Below are positions 1 to 13,305 of a stretch of DNA of 64,000 nucleotides, one piece after another. Positions within the stretch are counted from its first letter, which is position 1; each line of letters begins with the position of its first letter. The DNA is taken from contig CM073324.1 in the NCBI GenBank assembly GCA_037043015.1, forward strand, positions 24,940,097 to 25,004,096. The letters are read 5' to 3'. A program made the translations under genes and the position numbers. This DNA comes from Bryum argenteum. Lineage: Eukaryota > Streptophyta > Bryopsida > Bryales > Bryaceae. Under the pieces are notes generated by a model that saw nothing but the letters and a program-made list of their open reading frames with translations, searched no databases and had not been told where the DNA came from.

Positions 1-137
1 TGGGCTTTCAAGCATGTCATCATTACACTCCTAACCCCGAAGTGTGAATATCTCATAAAGTAACAATGAAGAATTTTGGAGCATGAATAGTCTTAGAATC
101 ATACTTAGAGTGAATATATCAAAAACTAGACTTTTGA

Positions 138-715
138 CCCCTAAAGATCCTTGGGTGTTTTTGGGAGCTTGAAACCTCAAAACTCCAATTCTCTACCTCT
201 ATGCACTTCAAGGGGTGCGAAACAAATTTTTAATTTTTTTTTTTGACTTCCAACCGTAAGATCTTGTACCTAAGCCAATTTTCAGTTTCTGATTGAAAAA
301 TTGACCGTTGGATGTTACCATCTGAGAGATCATAACATCCAAATTCTGTCTACGAAGTTTTTTAGGGCAGTGTCGAGATTATTTTTGACACTTTTAGAGG
401 CTGAAATTGTAAAATTGGTACTTTTTGTGACTTGGGCCCCTTTGGAACTTAAGTATTGATTTGGTCATGAACATGTTTCCAAAAACAAATCTCAAAAAAT
501 TACTAAATTTAAACTGCCTTAGTTTGGCTCGCAAACCAAGAATTGTCGTAGAAGACTCAAAAATTGGAATTTGGCTTTGCAAATTTTACCACATACACTT
601 TGCAGTATAGAGAGCACCCATTAAAAAAGTTAGGCAAAAATATTACTTTTAACCTATTCATCTAGGCTGCCCAAAATAGCAAAACGCCGATTTGGTCCTC
701 TTGGATCTTTAGGGG
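138..715. mobile_element. TTAA-flanked non-autonomous DNA transposon (piggyBac-type), copy A
   Basis: The two ends are inverted copies of each other for 13 bp (CCCCTAAAGATCC). The right end abuts TTAA; the left flank is TTGA, one change from TTAA. Element ends in CCC(C)T and a TTAA target are the hallmark of the piggyBac superfamily. No transposase is encoded. The right half is similar to the copy at 7,464-7,868, for example in the stretch ending GCAAAAATATTACTTT. A separate element (720-1081) sits directly on the same right-hand TTAA. Confidence 0.7.
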
Positions 716-719
716 TTAA

Positions 720-1081
720 CCCTTAAACGCCCAAGCAAGCCCGAGGGGCATGATTCCAACAGAATCTTCCCTGTAGCTCTCACTGTACTCAACATTTCAC
801 TCATATTTTGATGTCAAACTGGTCACCATCTTCTGATGCATTCAAAAAGTGAAATTTCACAATTCAAATCACAATTTGTATGAATGATTTTGTGCTTTGA
901 AAGGATTGTGGTAGGTAGGTTGGGGTGGTACATAACCTTGTAGGAGGTTGCAAGCTCATCATTGATTGGCCTATTCATGATGCCCAAGTTCAAAAAGTGC
1001 ACTATTCATGATGCCCAAGTCCAAAAGATGCTGTGATCCAATTTTGGGCTGCCCGTTTCAGACCCCATGGGCGTTTAAGGG
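720..1081. mobile_element. TTAA-flanked MITE with perfect 14-bp terminal inverted repeats
   Basis: It starts CCCTTAAACGCCCA and ends with the exact reverse complement, flanked on both sides by TTAA (716-719 and 1082-1085). At 362 bp with no ORF it is a MITE, probably moved by a piggyBac-like transposase. Its left TTAA is also the right TTAA of the preceding element, so the two lie head to tail on one target. Confidence 0.85.
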
Positions 1082-1085
1082 TTAA

Positions 1086-1808
1086 GCTGATATGTACCTC
1101 CTAAGAAGTTGAACCTATGTTTCTCTCCAACGGAGCATGAATGGAAAAACCCCACAACTTGCAAAAGGTGCACTTTTATGGTGTAAATTAAGAACTTGAG
1201 CGACCACAATATGGCTCTTTTTGACTTAAGATGTTAATAACAAAATCAAGAATAATATCAATTCTAAACAATAAAACGGTGCAAAGTGCTTCCACATGCA
1301 TGGGTGATGTGTCATGAAGTAACTCAAATGATACATAATCAGATAATTTTTATTTTTAAAGATAAAACATGCCTAAATTTCACTATTATTTCGTGTAATG
1401 ATTGAAATGGGCACGGTCTCCAACAAAGTTGTTAAAAAAACTGGCTCCCTTAACTTAACATTATGAAGTTGATTGCATAAGTGAACAATCTGTAGCTTGC
1501 AAATGCGAACAACTCCTTGGGGAGGGGGGGGGGGTGGAAATTCCTTCCCTTTTGGGGCAAAAAGTGGGCAACAAATGGCCGAAATGGAGAGTTTCAGGGG
1601 AATGCAGGCAAATTGGAAGCGATGGGGGTGCCTTTGACGCAAGCAAGCACGGATGATGTATGTATGTATGCCCAAGTGAGTTGTCAACCGCGGTAGGGCC
1701 TTCCATCATCACATGCAATGCGATGGACTTTTCCACTCCTCCAATTGTGCGCGCGCGGGTGCCCATGTTCGTTGGACATTCTGTTCCTGTCTGGAATCGA
1801 CCGCGGAA
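1086..1808. other. Gene-free stretch
   Basis: Mostly AT-rich, with a short G-run near 1,519 and a more GC-rich patch at 1,550-1,800. Open frames here are short, overlap on both strands and match nothing I recognise. No RNA gene or element ends were seen. Confidence 0.5.
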
Positions 1809-2727
1809 TAGTCAACACCACGGTTGGTTTGGACGGTAATTTGCGGAGTTTGCATTTGACGGTTTGTAGGGACGAAAAACAACATTCTTAGTTGAGATTT
1901 TATTGCAATTTTCACACTTGGAGCTCTGTAGCACCATAGTCAACACGTTTTGGACGGTAATTCGTGGAGTTTTAGATACAATCCTTACGTTTGTTTGCGC
2001 GGAAAATAACATCTTTGTCGAGATTTTCACACTTGGAGGTATGTAGCACCAAATCGAGGGGTATAAGAAGAACAACACTCTTAGTTGAGATTTTATTGAG
2101 ATTTTCACACTTGGAGGTATGTAACACCATAGTCAACATGTTTTGGACGGTAAGTCGTGTAGTTTAGATACGATCCTCGCGTTTGTTTGTACGGACAATA
2201 ACATCTTAGTCGAGATCTTCACGTTTAAGATTTTCATACTTGGAGGTATGTAGCACCAAATCAAGAGGTATAAAAAGAACAACATTTTTAGTTGAGGTTT
2301 TATTGAGATTTTCACACTTGGAGCTTTGTAGCACCATAGTCAGCACGTTTTGGACGGTAATTCGTGTGGTTTTAGATACGATCCTCGCATTTGTTTGTAC
2401 AAAAACAACAGTCTTAGTTGAGAGATTTTATTGAGATTTTCACACTTGGAGCTATGTTGCACAATAGTCAATATGTTTTGGACGGTAATTCGTGTAGTTT
2501 GCATCCAACACTCCGGATTTGTTTGGACAAAAACAACATTCTTGGTTGAGATTTTATTGAGATTTTCACACTTTATTGAGGTATGTAGCACCATAGTCAA
2601 CACGTTTTGGACGGTAATTCTTGTGGTTTTAGATACAATCCTCGCGTTTGTTTGTATGGAAAATATCATCTTAGTTGAGATTTTATTGAGATTTTCACAC
2701 TTGGAGGTATGTAGCACCAAAGCGAGG
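1809..2727. repeat. Satellite-like tandem array, 8 units
   Basis: The phrase TTTTCACACTTGGAG recurs, with small variations, near 1,908, 2,024, 2,102, 2,231, 2,308, 2,437, 2,563 and 2,692. The spacings are about 116, 78, 129, 77, 129, 126 and 129 bp. Long units carry the block ending ...TTTTGGACGGTAATTCG; short units lack it and carry GCACCAAATCGAGG instead. Early long and short units alternate, giving a higher-order period near 207 bp; the last three are simple 129-bp repeats. Open frames inside are only translated repeats. Confidence 0.85.
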
Positions 2728-5700
2728 GGGAAAAGAAAGTGTGTGTTCATACATGGGGAGGTCATGGACCATTACCAGGTTGGGTGGTTGGGTTTGGAGC
2801 TCACAAACCAAGTAGCCCTTTGCTCAATAGTTTAGGTACCGGAATATGCATCAACAATTATGTTGTTGACTACTTTTATTATTTTAGAATTTTCAGTAAA
2901 AATGATGACACTAAATCATCTATTCCTAAGTAAAATCCCCCAATCCATAAATGATATTAAGTTTGATGTATATTTGGTCCATACCTTTTTTACATTGAAT
3001 CTATGAAAAGAAAAAGAACTCCGCACCTTTTTAAGGTTGGCGTGAATAGATTGTTCAATTCACCTATCCTTGGATGTATGCCCGAATGTCATCAAACCAA
3101 TGGCGGGACTACTTTGAGGGTCAACACTATCCTAATTCCTATCTAGCATAACTACTCAAGGCCATGGATTATGGGAAAATCATCCACATTACGGATCGAA
3201 TTCCTCGCTGATTAATCATGTTCATCATTCATACTTGCGGGTGTTTATGTTGGGAAACCCCCCGCCTCCTCGGATGATAAAAAAAAATCTCCCTCCCGTC
3301 AAACTTTGTTAAGGATTTATTTTTGTATCACCCTCATCATAGGGGTATTATCCCATACAAGAATTTACTACATTATTGTACGATAAAAATTTCAATGATT
3401 CACATTCAATTGCATGTATAAATTAACAAGGAAAATAATGATTGTAGGCTAAATAGACCCCATACCTAATAGTGATTGAGAAATAAGACTTGAACATTTA
3501 CTTTGACTTTTGACTTTTGTACTCCAATATCAATACTCAATCAATAATGATAAAGTAAAAGAAAGGATGTTGGGATGAAATCAAAAGCATTTTGCAAACA
3601 TTCAAAAGTAAAAGTTATCCACCTTTTACATTATAACCAAACCACCCATGTAAATATAAATAGAAAGAAATACCTATAAATTACACATGTAACCAATAAA
3701 TCTCTTGAAACACCGGAAGTGATCTTTTCCCAAATATTGCAAGAATATCACCATGGATTGTCCTTGTAATTTCAAGAGTTTCATGTTACCAAAATTGGAA
3801 TTTATTAGTGGAAAATGCAAAAAACACTTTCCTTTGTGCCATATTTGGTACAAAGCGTTTCGAAGGGGCTTCAGAGTTTGACCTGCTAAAGATTCAAGCA
3901 AAGGAATTATGAACAAAATAGTTCATAAAATGCTCATGTGGCAAGGCATAGAAGAACAATGTAAACCACAAAGTGATAGCATTGAAAACAAAAAAAGAAA
4001 AAAAGAATGGAAACCTTACGAATCCAATGTATATAGAGCGTTAATTTCATTCCTAATTCCAAACACTATTAATACATCATGCGGAGAATTATAGAGGTAA
4101 TTTCACTATGGTTAAGAAGTAGGGTATTTTTTTTCAATTTAAGAATTGGAGAGAAAGAAAGGAGCATGGGGAGAAGAAAATTGTGGAGCGCGACTTTTAG
4201 ATAGCCAAATATAATTATTGCCTTCATTAAATGATAACTATCTTGTGGGTTGTCAAAATTTTAACCTTGGGATTATATTTGAGACAAAGTACACCTACAA
4301 GATAATTATTATTATGAAACACATAGATTACTTGATTGTAATAGGTTTCACAACTAAGCTGAAGAGTTATTAAATTAAGTGGAGTACCTAGTTCAGTTGC
4401 CGTCTCACTTTAAAATGTAAACCGCCACCACCACATTTGTGAATATCAAAACGCTTTGGTTTAAAATAACTATTGCATACGATATCTAAATTTCATGTTT
4501 TTTGATACATTGAAAGCCTCTGTCAAGCATACGCAAATATTCAAACATTCAAAAATAAATGCACTAGCAAATAAGTGCCCCTACTCTATAGCAAGTGACA
4601 AACATCACTCTTTCCTAATATATACAAACAACTTGACCTTGAGTCTTAAAAAATTGTAAGCAACACTAATAAAATTCTAAAGCTTATGAAAGAAGCCATA
4701 TTATGCATAAAAATCTCAAGCTTATGAAGGAAGCCATTATGCAAGTAATCATTGAATCATTGAAGACAACCCAAATATATCATGAAGGAGGAAAATGGGT
4801 ACGTATACCATTTTTTTCAGGAACAATGTGCTTGAAATTCTCAAAAATAATTTTAAACTTCAATTTGAGGCTATCCCAATCATATGTTCCTTCAAAGGGA
4901 TATTCAAACCACAAGGCTTTCCTTTGAAGCTACCTTATTCCACAAAATAAAATTCCCCAAATCATGGGGTACCTTAAAACCCAAATTCTCTAGACTATTT
5001 TTGCGCGGTGGTATAAGTTTATTTATACCCACAAAGCTTCAATTGTACTACTCCGAGTGCATGGAAGATGCCCGACATGCCGCTCATCATCGTAGAGAAT
5101 CGAGCACTTGGGCTACGAACGAACTTCAAAAATCTCCTCTTATTTGTTATGAAATTGTAGTGGGCGCCCCACATGTTTGTTTGGCGGTTGCTCGCCATAC
5201 ATGTGTGTTTTGCGGTTTTATTTTTTTTTATGCATTCGCGTGTTTTCATATAGCGGACAATTATGTAGCGGATGTGGTGGGCTAATATGTATGGATGTTC
5301 CTAAAGTTTATGCTTTGGTCAAAGTGATACTGAAGCCCACCAGGAATTAAGCATGCCAATGTTTTTTTTATAATGATGGGAATTTACATTCTAAAACAAC
5401 AAAATTCGCAGCCTTATTTGTAAGGTCACTTTGTGGCTCTAATTTTTCTTACTTTTTCTAAAAAAGAGACATTCTTATGCTTTTAGAATATCGAGAAAAG
5501 TTGACATGTGAATTTTTCGGTTTTTTTACTACGGAGGAAGCAATGGCGGTTTTACGAAACGGCTCAAACTCCGGCATGCTTTACGTCTTAGGAAGGAAAA
5601 AAGGTGGAGGGACCGCAGTACGGACGTAAAATGAAATAGATGAAGGTTGGGGACGTTTATTCCGTGGAATTTTTCGTTGAAAAAAGTTAGTATGAATGTC

Positions 5701-7463
5701 TAGTGCTACCAAGCTTTTTTGGTAGGAGATAGCCATTTATGCCAACTTAAAGGTGAAAACTTCGAAGATGCATAGAAATTTTTTTATTCATAAATTATGA
5801 CCATCAATCCCATTTTGACCAACTTCTACCAAAACAATTGTCTCGCTTTGTCGAACAAGGACTTCATGGTAGGTGGCTCAAAACCTACACAACACCCCAG
5901 TCTGCTCATAGGCCAATTCAAGCTAGGAGGTACATTATAGCCTCTTGTTGCAAATTTTATGTACTAATGGTGAATTGTTTAGTTTGAGTGATTTTAGCTA
6001 CACCTACAAATTTCACTTCCAAAGTCATAACTATTTCAATTTTAATCCAAATTAAAGATTCCAGCTCGTCCAATCTCATACATACTTCACCCATCTGCAA
6101 AAAATTAATTCATCTGCCCAGTTACCAATGAGCTTGCCAATTTGAAAATCGAGCGGTTTTTGAGCCACTTACTATAAACCTTCGTACTTTACCAACTTCT
6201 TATTAAAAAACTAATCAAACTCTTTTTGAGAAATAAAAAAGTGTTTCTCTAAATACATGTACCTAATGATCATTCAAATGATTTAAACTCTAAATAAAAA
6301 CAGCTGTATGATTGTCTTTTTGGCAAGATTATGCCGACCAGAGAATTAATCAAAACTCTAATGAAGGGTTCTAAAGATTTGGTCTTAGATTTTCACTGTG
6401 CCTAATTTAATTTAGTGAAGCTAATATTGCATCTGAAAAAGGATTAATTGTTGCGGCGCTATTTACTATAACAAGATTCAACAAGACTGTGCATTCTCCG
6501 GGCATGGATGCTATGGACCAAATATTTGGTTTCTCAATAATACATTGGCTTTGTTTTCAAAAAACATAATTAAAAAAATAAAAAATAAAAAAATATACTT
6601 GTTAAAAAAAATTTGAAATTTTGAGATTTTTCAACCAATCATTGAGTATTTGAAATTTTAAATGTGGAATGAAGTAATTTGAACTTGCCATCATGTTCTA
6701 CCTTCATTTCAATAAACTCTAGTACCCAAAAGAAAAGCATGAGAAACATTTCTTGGCACGAATCAAGGCCTTGTAATTATGACAACTTCCCCATGAAAAG
6801 ATTCAAAGTAAATTCCTTGCTCTAAAATACACGCCATCTATTGACAACATTATAAATCAAGGTAAGAATTAGATGAGGATGGGAATTCAACTCAATGTAA
6901 TTTTGATCCTCAATTGAGAAAATACAACTTCTCAAGGACCATGGTGGTAGGTCCCTATTTGGGTTATGGTAAAAAAATAGGTTCAAGGAGTGGTCAAAAT
7001 GGGTCACTAAGAGCCTTCAAGAGAAAACTCTAGTGGTAGTCTTACCGTCTACGATAGCCTAGTTTAAGTGCGTACAAAGTTACGTAGGTCTTCAAGTGTT
7101 GCTCTGCAAGATCTTCATTGGATTTAAAGTTGCTTGGAAGTGAGTTTGCAACGTCGATACTCTCTTTGTTGCCTCTATGCATGGTTTAACGAAGAAGTTC
7201 CACCGTCAGTCTAGTGCCTTTCTCAGGGCCTCGACCGTCTAATTGCTCAAAAGAAGTGCTCATCGCACCCTGCAAAGACTACTCACGAACTTTGTGTTTT
7301 TATTTACTATTTCAAAGTTAGATAAGTTACAAATTTGATACCAAGATAATTTGAGACAAAAATATTTCCAACCGACAACTTTCTGAAATTCAACTTGTAT
7401 ATCAAAAATCATTTAAAAAACCCCTTTAAAAACTATGTCCATGACCATGTATAAATTCATTAA
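2728..7463. other. AT-rich intergenic DNA without recognisable genes
   Basis: No coding exon, tRNA or rRNA is recognisable. Around 3,005-3,135 lies a copy of a dispersed repeat (containing GGATGTATGCCCGAA) that is found in reverse orientation near 10,905-11,035. The rest is AT-rich with short chance open frames. Confidence 0.5.
3005..3135 (+). repeat. Dispersed repeat, copy 1
   Basis: This stretch (AGAACTCCG..., GGATGTATGCCCGAA.GTCA, AATGGC.GGACTA) matches the reverse complement of about 10,905-11,035 with moderate divergence. It has no terminal repeats that I can define. A shorter related piece (GCCGGCCTC) appears near 51,997 inside another element. Confidence 0.5.
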
Positions 7464-7868
7464 CCCCTACAGGTCCAAGCATTGTTTGGATCTCCAAACT
7501 CCAAGAGTGCAATTTTTGACCACTCCGTGGAGATTGATGTAAGGCTAAAGTTTTTAATGCTTTAGAGGATATTCAACCGTAAGATCTCAAATAAAAATAC
7601 TATTCGAAATGCCATGTCAAATTTCGACCGTTGGCTTTGCACCAATTCATGCGAAAAACTTTTGGGCATTGTCTAGTAGGACTTGAAACCTAAAATTTCT
7701 AAATGACGGTTTTGAAAATGGAGTTTGTTTTTGCAAATTGCACTTCATACACATTGAAGGGTAAGGAGCTCCCTTTAAAAATATCACGCAAAAATATTAC
7801 TTTAACCCCTTAATTTCAACTACCCAAAATTGCACAAACCAATTTTACGTTTTACAAACATTTAGGGG
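7464..7868. mobile_element. TTAA-flanked non-autonomous DNA transposon, copy C
   Basis: TTAA at 7460-7463 and 7869-7872 flanks a 405-bp element that begins CCCCTACAGGTCC and ends ATTTAGGGG. The terminal repeats are short and imperfect. Internal sequence (CCGTAAGATCT, GACCGTTGG, TTTGCAAATT, GCAAAAATATTACTTT) is shared with copy A at 138-715, so the two belong to one family. Confidence 0.75.
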
Positions 7869-7872
7869 TTAA

Positions 7873-10800
7873 TAGTCTATGGTGTATTGTAAGTGTTTTT
7901 AATTTTTAATTTTATTTTTATATATAATATAATAATATTTAATTTATATAATTTGGAATACACGTTGTACATTACCCACCAACAAGTTTAAGTTCATAAC
8001 TGGAACAGAAGAACACGCCACAATCTACAAATAATTGCCATGTTCACATATATAACCCAAATTGTTAACCACGGATTGTACTAGAGAGATAATGTGGTAT
8101 TTTATACCATCATTTGTAGAAGTTCTAATAAAAACTAAAAATTCTATTTTCATATACAACTTTTAAACATATTATTTACTATTTACCCTTAGCTCTTATT
8201 ATGAGCTACTTTTGTTGTGGGATGACACAAGTAAAAACTTCAGCCATCTTTAAAGAAATCTATTTCGATAGACTTTCCATAAATGCAAGTGCTTTAGAAA
8301 AAAATTGAATTGTACTCCCCTCCCCCCAAGAAGCCCAATGTTGAACTTTTGTACTCTAAGTAAATGTGATGATAAACAAGAGCAACTTCAAATGATCATA
8401 ACTACCACCTCAAATAACCAAATGCCATGAAACTACCACAAAATTCCCGAAATGTAGCAAATGTCATCAAAACTATCTCTTTCATGCTAATCCAAGCCTC
8501 ATGTGTAAAAAAAATCCATGAGCAATCAACGCACTTTAAATTTTGTGTGTAATTTTTTTAACAAAAGACAACATCAAGGTTTCTTACACCAACTCAACTC
8601 GATATTTGTGTATGTAAGCCACACATATATGTAAAGAGCATCAAAAGAGGTTCCTCAAAAGATATCAATACTCTCTTTCTTAACAAACCTTACCATGAAA
8701 TAGTCTTCATAACAACTAAAGGTAGATACTAAATAGTAAGTTAAAATATATTAAATAAATTTACACTTTTTACGGAGCATTTTCATGCATTGGTAAAGAA
8801 AAATGCACTACCTTTCTCTCATTCTTCATAATTTGCAATTTGGATAGTTTTCCCAACATGGTGCTCATTTGAAAGTCGAAGGTATGTTATCACTTCATGC
8901 TTAGAAAGTGGGTACCTTACATCACATTGTAACTTATCGAAGTTATTATGATTATTGAAGCGAACAATAGATTCAAAATTCCTTAGCTAATTCAATCAAA
9001 CTTAGAAAGTACATAGAATTTTTTTCTTCATAGTACTAATTTGCCATCCATGGAAACATGACAATAAAACCTATACCCATATGATTATCATGGTAACACC
9101 ACCTCAACTTCTAATTGCTATCACTTACTCCTTTTCTAGCTTTTTTTTGGAAATTCAAAAAGGGTTAAAAATTTACATTTGGAGAGCTCTATACCACAAT
9201 GCAAGAAACATCACCTTGTTAGTCCAAAAAATTACAAATGAATGTGATAAAATTAGGATCAAATTGTCGGTTTTAGAAAGCTTCTACGCTATGATATAAC
9301 ATTGGACATAAATTTAAATCGTCCATAACTTGACTCCATATTTGCATTGACAATCGCGGCATGCCAAGGTACGGACCAAAGGGCAATGGGCAGGTTAAAG
9401 TACACATTACAAGCTTGTAAAGGAGAGCTCGAGGGGGGGGGGGGGGTCCTTGACTGACATTTTTGTATGCGACTCTAGAAACACATGAATCACACACATG
9501 TGGCCACTTTGTACGTTGCAATGCACCAAATATTTTTTTAGGATTCGGAAACGATTTACATGGATGATGGTGTCGGCCAATTTTGGCACTTGTATATAAA
9601 AGCCAAACTAAGAAGGTATTTGCACGCTTACATGCAACCTTTACATGCATGCAACTTTCTTAGTTGCATGTAACACCTTTTGTATGGGATAAGACAACCC
9701 TATCTAACATAACTTGCGCAAATTCCAATGATCCTTGATGCAAATTTGTCATAAGTATAAAAAACTGACCTTCTTCTACTTCACGCCCAAAAAAAAACCC
9801 CATCTAAGCATTATTTAGAAGATTCAATGTCAAAACTGAACCATTATTTGTGAAATCATAATGGTCAAAGTTGGCTAAATTATGCTCATGCAGAAAAAAA
9901 CCCATTTTGGCTTTCTTGAATCTCAAGGAGTGCAGGGAAAGACTAGGCCACGTAAAATGAGTATTTCTGAACTCTCTTGCCAGATTTGCTATGAATTTTT
10001 GAAGGTAGACTTACAGGTGATTATGCATGGGGAGTAAATTTTTGGACACTATTTCTACTAGTGAAGATGGGTTACTATTGAGATGTCAGCAGGTACGATA
10101 TTGAATTCATCTGGCAGGTAGGGTACTTGGTGGAGCAAATGAAATGAGTGCGAGTGCGCTTACTTGTAGTGCACACAACGTCGTCGATTTCGCGCTTACT
10201 TACACACGGCAATCAAGTTTGGAGTGTTGAACGTGTTGACGCAGTCAACGGAATTGAGCAACTGCCACACTCTTCCCAGTACTACTACTGCACTACCATT
10301 ACATTGCCTCCTGCCATACCTCAGCTCCATGCGAAAAAATATCCAAAAAAAATCAATTTACCGCATTCTAAAAAAATAAAAATAAAGCATTATGTTGCAT
10401 GCATTTTATTTATTTTAAATCATAAAATCAAACAATGTATTAAACGTTTGAGAAGAATCACATGGCGGAGATTAGCGATATATGTATGTACAATAGTAAG
10501 ATCCCAAACAAGCGAGCATCGTGCAAATCACTAGAAAGAGACGCTAGTGTTTGATAAGGAACAAGTAACCTATGGGCTATCTAGTGTCATTGACAATTAT
10601 ATGTATCCTCTAATGACCAAGAAACGTGGAGTAAGAAGTAACCAATAGCTCACGGGTGGGGATAGTCATCCTAAAGTGCTTAGAGGAGGTTTTCCCCCTT
10701 TCTAGAGGAGTTGTAGCTTCCGTTTAGTTTGTTGCAATCTAAGGTACAATCACTTTTGGAAATGAAAGGACTTGGTGAAAGTGTTGCCCCACATGAACTC

Positions 10801-13034
10801 ATATCTTGATTATTGCATGTAGACTGTTAGAATGCATGTCATGTTGATAGTACATATCGTTGACATTGGTGCCATACTTATGGTAAGGAACTAGCATAGT
10901 GTTCACTCCAAGAGGAGGTGTTAGTCCTGCCATTCATGTTCTGACGTTCGGGCATACATCCGAGGATAAGTCAGACGGACACTCTTTACAAGCCGGCCTC
11001 AAACAAGGTCGGAGTTCTTCTTCTTCTCCAACGAAGTTAAGATGATATTGCTAAGGGACAATGCTCAAAAGTGGAGGGGTTCGAACATTGTAGTACTAGG
11101 CTTATAAACACGAATATACATAATAGCTTCCTCACTCACCAATAGCATGTACTCACGACAACCATTATAGCATGCAAAATTAGGAACACCTATAAATTCA
11201 CCTTCAAAATTTCATTCCAAAATCATAAATCCACTTTGACTATCGTTCCATTTACTTTCCCCACACATGAAAATTGCTTCCATTTACGGGATACCTAAAA
11301 TTTGCGCCATTTCTAAGCACTCTCCCTATAGTTCTCAAATACTTCAATATATGAATTTGAAAGTGGACTAAATTCATTCCTATCTCTAATACCAAGAATA
11401 ATTGAAAAGAAGGAAATTTAGCATCCTTGCATTGAAGTTCCTCATTTCAAAAAGTGAATGATTCTTGATGAATTACAGTACTGCATCCCATGCAATTAAC
11501 CAAACTTGCTAATTAAAAAAAAGGATGAAAAGGACTAAAGTATCATTATCCTTGTCATCTTGCATGTCCCATTACTCTTGGAACATTTATGATGGGGGAC
11601 ACATTTGTGACCCACGTTTTGTTTATAATAGTGCCATGTCAGTATTTTATTAAAATAAACTATTAAAGTTAAAGTGCCTCCAGCAGTGAAGGAAATATAT
11701 TTGGGCTTTGGGAATAGCCGAAAAGTTATGGCTTATTTTTAGGAACTTAATTGACCTTCTAATTTTTAATTATTTGGTTGATTGGGAGAATATTTTTGGG
11801 ACCTTCAACAATTAAAGTTGGTGATATTTAGTTAATTAAATTGGAAGTTCATTAAATGAGTGGTATGATTGGGATTAGTAATATTGGTGCACACTAAATC
11901 TCTCACATGAATCTTTGTTGCCGCATTTATTAATTATTATAGAAAGAATTATTTTTTGAGATTTTATGTTTAGATGCATGCATGTGCTAACAATTGCTTA
12001 GATTGTATTGAAGTAATTTATTGGGATTTCTGAAGTTGGGAATTAAGTTTGGTGAGTTGTATGGGTGGCTTAAAGTTCACATCGTAGTTTTTGGAGCTAA
12101 TTTGCAATACTATTTTTATCATGCATTATTTTGCAAGTTCAAAATGCATTGAATAAGAAGACACCACATTAAATATTTCTCAACACCAACCAAGAACTTT
12201 CTTTCTTATTTGTTGAGATCTTACTCATCGTAATAATTTTCTTACATACATTGGAAGCTTATAATTTACTTCGTATGATAGTTACTAATAGAAAGTGTTT
12301 TTTTCTTTGTAAACGACTAGTGCTTGCAAAATTCTAGATTTTTTACCTATTTAAAAGTCATTCATAAGGTTTTTTTATTGATAACAATAGTTTAACCCGT
12401 GCAATACTCCCTTCATTGTGCAAATTGGAAAATGAGCCCCTCACTTATTGCAAAGTCTTTGGACCCTCTCTCTATTGGAGCTAAGAACAATTTTGACCAA
12501 TAGGATTAATCAAAGTCAAACGAGATCAAATTTTGAGCTCTCCTATCAACTAGTGTTCTTTCCTTCATGGGAAAGCGAAAGTGGTAATGGTTGTGGTCGC
12601 TTTCCCAACTCTAGTGTAAAATCATGGTCATTGAAGTACTTGTGTCATGAATATTTTGTACAATAACATTTTTCTTTGTACTTGGAATAGCATGATCATG
12701 AGTATCTGTAATTACACAAATTATTTTTCAGATATATATAGTTTCAAGCATAATTATGTATTCAAAAGTTGAAAGTACTCCAGTAACCTTGGTGTAAAGT
12801 GTTTCCCTCTTGTCCAACATAGGTCCGGGAAGTAATTTCATCCCTACCGCCTAATGAACGGGTCCGGTTTTTCATGAAACTATTCCGACAATTGTTTCAC
12901 AATGTAATAAGAATATAATTGTTTGTAATTTTCATCGGATATTCCCTAAATATTTCTATTTCATTAAAAAATCCCAAAATCAACCGACCAACTTGTAACC
13001 ATATGCCGATAGTCCGCGCTCGATGAAGGGATCA
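7873..13034. other. Gene-free AT-rich stretch with repeat relics
   Basis: No gene recognised. About 9,830-9,925 resembles the sequence just left of the element at 23,744 (AATCATAATGGTCAAAGTTGGCT) and is probably a relic of the same TTAA family. A G-run lies near 9,434. A reverse copy of the dispersed repeat lies near 10,905-11,035. The frame at 10,148-10,534 has no recognisable protein features. Confidence 0.5.
10905..11035 (-). repeat. Dispersed repeat, copy 2 (reverse)
   Basis: The reverse complement of this stretch matches 3,005-3,135, including GGATGTATGCCCGAA and AAGAACTCCG. Confidence 0.5.
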
Positions 13035-13305
13035 CTGTAAATCCGTGCTACAATTGTTTCTCGGGGGCAAGGGAGGGGGAGGGGGTAAAGAGCCCCCTAA
13101 TTTTTTAATGTATAGGCATAAAACATCATGAAGTTAGCTATCTTGACTTGATTGGGACCCTATACCCCATTTTTGATTTCAAAATTATCAAAAAAATGGC
13201 AGTCGGGGAGTCGGGGGGTCCAAATCGAAAATTCCAGGGATTCTGAAGAAAAAATCCCATTGGCTGATGGGTGCTCCGAGAAACGCTGGTAGCACTCTTT
13301 TACAG
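13035..13305. mobile_element. Short TIR element (MITE-like), copy 1
   Basis: The ends are inverted copies: CTGTAAATCCGTGCTAC...GTTTCTCGGGGGC on the left, and the reverse complement of the right end reads CTGTAAAAGAGTGCTAC...GTTTCTCGGAGC. A second copy lies in reverse orientation at 22,444-22,639. No clear target duplication and no ORF. The superfamily is not settled. Confidence 0.7.

Noticed and set aside
2240-2835. Open frames in the satellite array
   Set aside because: They translate tandem repeats in several frames.
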